The notes beneath the pieces were generated by a model. That model was not told the origin of the DNA, did no database searches, and saw only the letters and a list, made by a program, of their open reading frames with translations. This document shows, piece by piece, positions 23,101 to 27,677 of a stretch of 27,677 nucleotides of DNA. This stretch comes from CAMLHU01 sp049680185 (lineage in GTDB: Bacteria; Gemmatimonadota; Gemmatimonadetes; Gemmatimonadales; GWC2-71-9): the NCBI GenBank assembly GCA_049680185.1, contig JBAUHI010000091.1, positions 1-27,677 of the forward strand, in the 5' to 3' direction. The position numbers were made by a program, and so were the translations under genes. Position 1 is the stretch's first letter, and every line of letters begins with the position of its first letter.

Positions 23101-24221
23101 CCGAGCACCTCGCGATAGACCGCTTCATACTGGGGAACGACGACATCGGCGGAGAATTGGCCGGCCCGCGCGATGGCTGCGGCACGCATTGCGGCCAGGC
23201 GCTCGGGAGAGCGAAGGAGGTCGACCGCGCGCCGTCCCATCGCCTCGACCGACCCGGGGGGTTCGAGGATCCCGCTGACATCGTCATCGACCACTTCCGG
23301 CACACCCCCGGCCCGGCTGGCGATGACCGGCGCACCGCAGGCCATGGCCTCGAGCGCCGCCAGTCCGAACGACTCCGTCTGGCTGGGCAGGATGAACAGG
23401 TCCGAGGCCTGCAGGATCTCCGCCACAGTATCGAGCCGGCCGAAGAACCGCACGTCCTTGGCCACGTCGAGCGCTCGCGCCTCGGCCTCCGCGTCCTCCC
23501 GCTCGGGGCCGTCGCCCACCATCAGCAAGGTGGCCGGCATCGCCTTTTGGATCCGGGCAAAGACCCGCACCACGTCCTTGACGCGCTTCACTTCACGGAA
23601 ATTGGAGATGTGCGTGATGATCTTGTGCCCGGCTGGCGCCAATTCGGCACGCGCGTGCCCATCGCCGGGACGATACTCGGCCAGGTTCACGAAGTTGGGG
23701 ATGACGCGGATATCGCTCGCGCCACAGCCAAAGGCGCGGTACGTCTCGTCCCGGAGGTCGGCGGAGACCGCGGTGACCTGGTCGGACCGTTCGATCGAGA
23801 ACTTGGTGATCTCGAAGAAGATCGCCTCCTGCCCCACCAGCGTGATGTCAGTGCCGTGCAGCGTCGTGACGACCTTGATCGGATGGGTGCGGGCCAGCAT
23901 CTCGCGCGCGATCCACGCCGTGGTGGCGTGGGGAATGGCGTAGTGCACGTGGAGCACGTCCAGCCGCTCCCGCAGTGCCACTTCATACTGCTTCGAGGCG
24001 AGCGCCAGGGTGTAGGGAAAGTGGGTGAAGAGGGGGTAGTTCCCGATCCGGGTCTCGACCTCGTGATAGGTGACCCGTTCGTGGTACCCCCGGAGCCGGA
24101 ACGGCGCGGCATCTGTGATGAAATGGACCTCGTGCCCCCGCTTGGCAAGCTCGATGCCGAGCTCGGTGGCGAGGGCGCCGGAGCCGCCGTAGGTGGGGTA
24201 GCAGGTGATGCCGATGCGCAT
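23097..24221 (-). CDS. bshA: N-acetyl-alpha-D-glucosaminyl L-malate synthase
   Basis: A GT-B glycosyltransferase (family 4) that joins GlcNAc from UDP-GlcNAc to L-malate, the first step of bacillithiol synthesis. It has 374 residues. Family-specific blocks: ITCYPTYGGSGALATELG at the N-terminus, HVHYAIPHATTAW, VTTLHGTDITLVG, IPNFVN, ITHISNFREVKRV, and the C-terminal ESFGLAALEAMACGAPVIAS donor-binding signature. These distinguish BshA from generic GT4 enzymes. The ATG at 24221 has no Shine-Dalgarno, and a TACTCT box ends six bases upstream. It is the first gene of a unit with uppP, birA, coaX and a UbiA enzyme. bshB and bshC are not in the window. Confidence 0.92.
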   Translation of the reverse strand: MRIGITCYPTYGGSGALATELGIELAKRGHEVHFITDAAPFRLRGYHERVTYHEVETRIGNYPLFTHFPYTLALASKQYEVALRERLDVLHVHYAIPHATTAWIAREMLARTHPIKVVTTLHGTDITLVGQEAIFFEITKFSIERSDQVTAVSADLRDETYRAFGCGASDIRVIPNFVNLAEYRPGDGHARAELAPAGHKIITHISNFREVKRVKDVVRVFARIQKAMPATLLMVGDGPEREDAEAEARALDVAKDVRFFGRLDTVAEILQASDLFILPSQTESFGLAALEAMACGAPVIASRAGGVPEVVDDDVSGILEPPGSVEAMGRRAVDLLRSPERLAAMRAAAIARAGQFSADVVVPQYEAVYREVLG

Positions 24222-24227
24222 CCATGA

Positions 24228-24233
24228 AGAGTA
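24228..24233 (-). promoter_or_regulatory. Candidate -10 box (TACTCT) of bshA, leaderless arrangement
   Basis: On the minus strand the hexamer at -12 to -7 places +1 at 24221, the A of the bshA ATG. The heptamer array begins three bases further upstream, so any -35 element must lie within the array. Confidence 0.45.
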
Positions 24234-24236
24234 AAC

Positions 24237-24373
24237 GGGTCGTGGGTGGCGGGTTACGGGTGGCGGGTCAGGGGTGGAGGGTTGCGGGTCGCGGGTGGCG
24301 CGTCACGGGTGACAGGTGACAATGATCCTACGACCGGTCTCCATCGACCCGCCACTCGCCACTCGCCACCCCA
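24237..24373. repeat. Heptamer-period array with inverted counter-array (unit GGGTGGC)
   Basis: Twelve consecutive 7-mers (24237-24320), nearly all beginning GGGT, such as GGGTGGC or GGGTTAC, run without a break. After 25 bases, four 7-mers of opposite polarity (24346-24373), such as CACTCGC, follow. The right arm lies inside the 3' end of miaA and encodes its last residues. The left arm lies immediately upstream of the bshA -10 box. Confidence 0.85.
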
Positions 24374-25287
24374 TTCCACGCCTCCGCGATCACGCTCGCC
24401 AGTTCGTCGGGCGGCCGCACGCTGTCGAGTGCGAGCACTGGGCCCGGCAGTTGATGGCGGAACCAGGTCTCCTGCCGTTTGGCGTACTGTCGCGTGGCGA
24501 TGGTGATGGCCTCCGCGACCGACTGGCGCGAGCGATGGCCGTGGAGGTATTCCACCGCCTCCTTGAGCCCCACCCCGTCGAGACCGGCGCCGTGGGCCGG
24601 TGCCCCGTCGGCGAGCACCGATGCGACCTCCTCGATCAGGCCTCGACGCACCATCTCCTCCGCCCGCGCGGCGATCCGCTGGTGCAGCACCGGACGCGGT
24701 GCCGTGAGGACCACGTACCACGGAGTGATCGACCCGCGTTGCTTCGCGGCGCCCTGCCAGTAGCTGAGCGGCCTCCCGGTGAGAAGCGCCACCTCGATGG
24801 TGCGGGTGGCGCGCTGGCGTCCCCCGCCCCGGAACGCCGGGTCGAGGCGACCCGCCCAGCGCACCAGTTCGAGCGCATCGTGTCCCTCGAGCCACGCCCC
24901 CAGCGCGCGCCGGCGTTCCCCATCGAGGGGAGGCTCGTGGAACAGACCCTCGACCAGCGCACGGACGTACAGCCCAGTGCCACCCACCACGACCGGCATC
25001 CGACCCCGTGCCGCGATGTCGGTGATCCACTCAGTCGCGTCGCGCGCAAATCGGCCGGCGCTGTAGCGATGCCCCGGCTCGATCAGGTCGAGGCCGTGGT
25101 GTGGTACCCGGGCCTGCTCCTTCGAGGTGGGTTTGGCGGTGCCGATGTCGAGTCGCCGGTACACCTGCCGAGAATCGGCCGAGACGATCTCGAGCGGCCA
25201 ATGCGCGGCGAGGGCCAGGGCCGTGGCGGTCTTGCCCACGGCGGTCGGGCCGACGATGACGGGAACGCGGAGCTTAGCGACGGCCAA
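24328..25287 (-). CDS. miaA: tRNA dimethylallyltransferase
   Basis: Transfers a dimethylallyl group to A37 of tRNAs reading codons that begin with U. It has 319 residues. Motifs: P-loop VGPTAVGKTATA, SADSRQVYRRLDIGTAKPT, HHGLDLIEPGHRYSAGRF, PVVVGGTGLYVRALVEG, GVGLKEAVEYLHG, and TRQYAKRQETWFR near the C-terminus. TTG 25287 is chosen because GGAG lies seven bases upstream and the next residues give the family N-terminus; the gene then overlaps mutL by 14 bases. The final residues (NGVASGEWRVDGDRS) are encoded by the heptamer array and are not part of the conserved fold. Confidence 0.93.
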   Translation of the reverse strand: MAVAKLRVPVIVGPTAVGKTATALALAAHWPLEIVSADSRQVYRRLDIGTAKPTSKEQARVPHHGLDLIEPGHRYSAGRFARDATEWITDIAARGRMPVVVGGTGLYVRALVEGLFHEPPLDGERRRALGAWLEGHDALELVRWAGRLDPAFRGGGRQRATRTIEVALLTGRPLSYWQGAAKQRGSITPWYVVLTAPRPVLHQRIAARAEEMVRRGLIEEVASVLADGAPAHGAGLDGVGLKEAVEYLHGHRSRQSVAEAITIATRQYAKRQETWFRHQLPGPVLALDSVRPPDELASVIAEAWNGVASGEWRVDGDRS

Positions 25288-27004
25288 ACCGGCGCTCCAG
25301 CTCCTCGAGCGGGAGTTGCACGATGGTCGACCGGCCATGGACATCGTGCGGCGGGAGCGTGGTGGCCATCAACCGGGCCAGGAGCTCGCGCATCTCCCGC
25401 TCATCGAGGCGCTGGCCGGCCTTCACCGCTGCGCGACAGGCGTACGTGGCCACGAAACGTTCGATCGGATTGGCCCAACCGCCGAACCGACCCCGCGCCA
25501 GGTCGGCCACGACCTCGCGGAAGCAGGCCATCGCGTCGAACCGCCGATGCGGCGCGGGCACGCCGTGCACGGCGACGGTGCGCCCTCCGAAGGGCTCCAC
25601 CTCGAACCCGATCCTCGTCAAGACATCCCGATGGGTCTCGATGACCTCAAGCTCCTCGTCGGTCAGGTCGACGGTGAACGGCAGCAACAGACGCTGGGCC
25701 GGGATCCCGCCCTGTTCGAGGTCGCCCATCACCTGTTCATAGAGCACGCGCTCGTGCGCCGAATGCTGGTCAACGATGACAAGGCCGTCGGGCGTCTCGT
25801 ACGCGATGTAGGTATCGAAGAGCTGAGTGAGCGGACCCGCGAACGATGCCTGATCCCGTTCGGCGACCTCCGGCTCGGGGAGGAGCGGCGTTGCCGATCG
25901 GGAGACATCCGGCGCCGGCAGTGCCATCTCGGCGGTGCCGGCCCACACGTCCCCGCTGCCGGACGGTCGAGACGGCGGCGGAATAGGCCGCCACTCCCCC
26001 AACGGGACCGCCGCGAGCAGGTCACCCAAGGCGTGGCGCACCGCCTCTTCCACTGCGCGTTCCACGGCGACCCGATTGAGGAACCGGACCTCGAGCTTGG
26101 CGGGATGGACGTTCACGTCGACCTCACCCACCGGCACGCCGAGCGCGAGGAAGACCGACGGACGGTCTCCCGGATGGATGGCGGACCGATACCCCGCCTC
26201 GGCAGCACGCACCAGGAAGTTGTCGCGGAAGGGACGCCCGTTCACCAGCAATTGTGCGCGCCGCCCGGTGGGCTGGGCATCACCGGGGCGCTGGATGAAT
26301 CCCTCCACCCGCACCGACCCGGACGCGAACGACACCGGCACGAGGGTGCCTGCCAGGTCCGCACCCCAGACCGCGGCCAGGCGCTCGCCCAGGGGCTGGC
26401 CGGCGGGAAGCACGAGCCTCGTGTGCTCATCGGCGACCAGCTCGAAACCCACCGCTGGATGCGCCAGCGCGAGCACTGCCACCGCGTCGAATGACACTCG
26501 CGATTCGCTGGAGACCGACCGGAGGAACTTCCGGCGGGCCGGCGTATTGAAGAAGAGCGCCCGCACCGCGACCGTGGTCCCCGCCTGGCGCGCGACGTCC
26601 TTCACCTGCTCGATCCGCCCCCCCGTGACTGCGACCTCGGTACCGGCGCCCTCGGCCTCCGAGGTGATGAGGGTCAGGCGCGAGACCGAGGCGATGGCGG
26701 GGAGCGCTTCGCCCCGGAAGCCGAAGGATCCGACCCCGACGAGATCGCCAGCGCTCCGGATCTTGCTGGTGGCGTGACGATCGAGCGCGAGGAGCGCGTC
26801 CTCCCGTCCCATCCCGGAGCCATCGTCGCTCACCCGCACCAACGTCTTTCCGCCGTTCTCCAACTCGACCCGGACGTGGCTCGCCCCGGCGTCGATGGCG
26901 TTCTCGACCAGTTCCTTCACCACCGACGCCGGGCGCTCGACCACCTCGCCGGCGGCGATCTGGTCAGCGACGGTGCTCGGCAGGATGGCGATTCGGCGCG
27001 GCAT
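25274..27004 (-). CDS. mutL: DNA mismatch repair protein MutL
   Basis: The mismatch-repair mediator that couples MutS to strand incision. It has 576 residues. The N-terminal GHKL ATPase shows AGEVVERPASVVKELVENA, DAGAS, DDGSGM, ATSKI, GFRGEAL and the following transducer domain. A Pro-rich linker lies around 345-375. The C-terminal domain carries the endonuclease motif DQHSAHERVLYE, fitting DQHA(X)2E(X)4E, and a YACRAAVKAG block. The position of the usual CPHGRP metal motif reads DVHGRS, with Asp in place of Cys. The ATG at 27004 is preceded by TACCTT at six bases and no Shine-Dalgarno. miaA overlaps its 3' end. Confidence 0.96.
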   Translation of the reverse strand: MPRRIAILPSTVADQIAAGEVVERPASVVKELVENAIDAGASHVRVELENGGKTLVRVSDDGSGMGREDALLALDRHATSKIRSAGDLVGVGSFGFRGEALPAIASVSRLTLITSEAEGAGTEVAVTGGRIEQVKDVARQAGTTVAVRALFFNTPARRKFLRSVSSESRVSFDAVAVLALAHPAVGFELVADEHTRLVLPAGQPLGERLAAVWGADLAGTLVPVSFASGSVRVEGFIQRPGDAQPTGRRAQLLVNGRPFRDNFLVRAAEAGYRSAIHPGDRPSVFLALGVPVGEVDVNVHPAKLEVRFLNRVAVERAVEEAVRHALGDLLAAVPLGEWRPIPPPSRPSGSGDVWAGTAEMALPAPDVSRSATPLLPEPEVAERDQASFAGPLTQLFDTYIAYETPDGLVIVDQHSAHERVLYEQVMGDLEQGGIPAQRLLLPFTVDLTDEELEVIETHRDVLTRIGFEVEPFGGRTVAVHGVPAPHRRFDAMACFREVVADLARGRFGGWANPIERFVATYACRAAVKAGQRLDEREMRELLARLMATTLPPHDVHGRSTIVQLPLEELERRFGRR

Positions 27005-27010
27005 GCTCGA

Positions 27011-27016
27011 AAGGTA
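27011..27016 (-). promoter_or_regulatory. Candidate -10 box (TACCTT) of mutL, leaderless arrangement
   Basis: On the minus strand the hexamer at -12 to -7 places +1 at 27004, the A of the ATG. The flank TACCTTTC resembles the TAnnTTTG box known in Bacteroidetes. No clear -35 is seen. Confidence 0.5.
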
Positions 27017-27071
27017 GAAGACTCGGGGGACTACGTGGGTCGCCACGACGCCGATCGATGGCGGCGGCGCG

Positions 27072-27677
27072 TTAGAAATCCACCACGGACGCCAGCGTTT
27101 CGGCGGGGACCCACCCCTCGTCCCCCGTCGCGGCCAGCACCAGCACCCAATCGCCCCGACGCCGCTCGGGCCGTACGGCGGTGCCCACCGGCAGCGACCG
27201 CGAGGGCGGCGCCGACCCATATGGCGATACCCGGACCGGCCCCTCGATCCGCACCACGGCGAGTGGGATCGCATCCTTCCGGGCCATCCCCCACGAGCCC
27301 GCCGCGACAATGACGCCAGTCGACACGAGCATCCACCATCGGCCCCGCGCCTCCGACGTGAGCAACAGGCCCAGCCACCCGACCACCCAGAGCGCCAAGG
27401 CGAAGATCGCGACCTCTTCGGGGGTCACCACCCACGGCTGGAGCCAGCTTGCGGTCACGGGATCGGGCGAGGGCAGCAGCACGCGGGCCCGCGCGAAGGT
27501 GACGCTCCGTGGATCGAGTCGGAGCGCGCGGGCCCAAGCGGCCATCGCATCGCCATCGTTACCCAGCCGATATTCGGCGGCGCCCAGGTCGTACCAGTAG
27601 GAGGGCGCCCACGGCGCCGCGAGCGCGCGGGCCTGGAACCCGGCGGCCGCCGCGTGGAGCGCGCCGGCATCGTAGAG
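27072..27677 (-). CDS. TPR / membrane / SH3-type protein, BatE-like (5' end outside the window)
   Basis: The last 201 codons of a gene that enters from the right edge. The visible part starts in a tetratricopeptide-type helical repeat (WAPSYWYDLGAAEYRLGNDGDAMAAWARALRLDP). Two hydrophobic segments follow (about VAIFALALWVVGWLGLLL and WWMLVSTGVIVAAGSWG). It ends in a bacterial SH3-like domain (VRVSPYGSAPPSRSLPVGTAV to GDEGWVPAETL). This order recalls BatE proteins of Bat aerotolerance operons, but the other bat genes would lie outside the window, so the name is tentative. The stop is 67 bases before the mutL start. Confidence 0.7.
   Translation of the reverse strand, partial: LYDAGALHAAAAGFQARALAAPWAPSYWYDLGAAEYRLGNDGDAMAAWARALRLDPRSVTFARARVLLPSPDPVTASWLQPWVVTPEEVAIFALALWVVGWLGLLLTSEARGRWWMLVSTGVIVAAGSWGMARKDAIPLAVVRIEGPVRVSPYGSAPPSRSLPVGTAVRPERRRGDWVLVLAATGDEGWVPAETLASVVDF

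Noticed and set aside
21560..23335. A 591-residue birA reading frame
   Set aside because: The first 349 codons are an out-of-frame reading of uppP and bshA; the BirA homology begins at GTG 22288.
24237..24373. CRISPR array or integron-like repeats
   Set aside because: The repeats are 7 bases long and directly abutting, with no unique spacers of 30-40 bases and no cas or integrase gene nearby.
25288..25344. Upstream ATG starts for miaA (25344 or 25338)
   Set aside because: They would add 17-19 Ser/Arg-rich residues encoded antisense-free within mutL, with no homology. The TTG at 25287 has a Shine-Dalgarno and gives the family start.

Overview
This is a chromosomal window with high GC content, dense gene packing and short or overlapping gene junctions. 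I infer Gemmatimonadota, or a close relative in the FCB superphylum. The reasons are the short bifunctional GlmU-like protein, a bacillithiol-type bshA, many secreted proteins whose signal peptides end in Ala-Gln, a lone Roadblock/LC7 gene, and promoter -10 boxes of the form TAnnTT. No rRNA, tRNA, CRISPR array, phage gene or insertion sequence is visible, so the phylum is an inference from gene content.

Layout. 1-4693 (minus): the start of a UvrD/PcrA helicase, then an operon of a lipoprotein, serS and a membrane histidine kinase. 4807-7533 (plus): a Roadblock/LC7 protein, a mannose-1-phosphate guanylyltransferase and an alternative GlmU. 7547-10369: a tandem duplication carrying small secreted beta-barrel-like proteins (two genes in one copy, one fused gene in the other). 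It ends in the divergent promoter of a metallo-beta-lactamase-fold hydrolase of the YycJ/WalJ type (10336-11112, plus). 11231-16049 (minus): a small secreted protein, a lipoprotein, groES-groEL under two CIRCE operators, and an outer-membrane-type protein. 16360-17403 (plus): a secreted protein with the copper-ligand pattern of PHM-type monooxygenases. 17494-19759 (minus): a four-gene envelope operon ending in an NlpC/P60 enzyme. 19817-24221 (minus): bshA, uppP, birA, coaX and a UbiA prenyltransferase. 24328-27004 (minus): mutL-miaA. 27072 to the edge (minus): a TPR/SH3 protein.

What ties the window together: (1) Six intergenic loci carry degenerate tandem arrays with a strict 7-nt period (8 nt at one), each with an inverted counter-array. 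They sit at the 3' ends of genes, often supplying the stop codon or a C-terminal tail. (2) The barrel region records a duplication whose end markers can both be read: a terminator hairpin on one side, and a promoter plus the 5' end of the hydrolase gene on the other. The duplicated promoter keeps a CRP-like box centred at -41.5 while its spacer has diverged. (3) uvrD, mutL and bshA each have a TAnnTT-like box placed so that the predicted transcript begins at the start codon, suggesting leaderless mRNAs.

Most enzymes are housekeeping: repair, tRNA charging and modification, chaperonin, envelope precursors, and the cofactors CoA, biotin and bacillithiol. The least described parts are the arrays, the duplicated barrel family, the PHM-like protein and the barrel-NlpC fusion.
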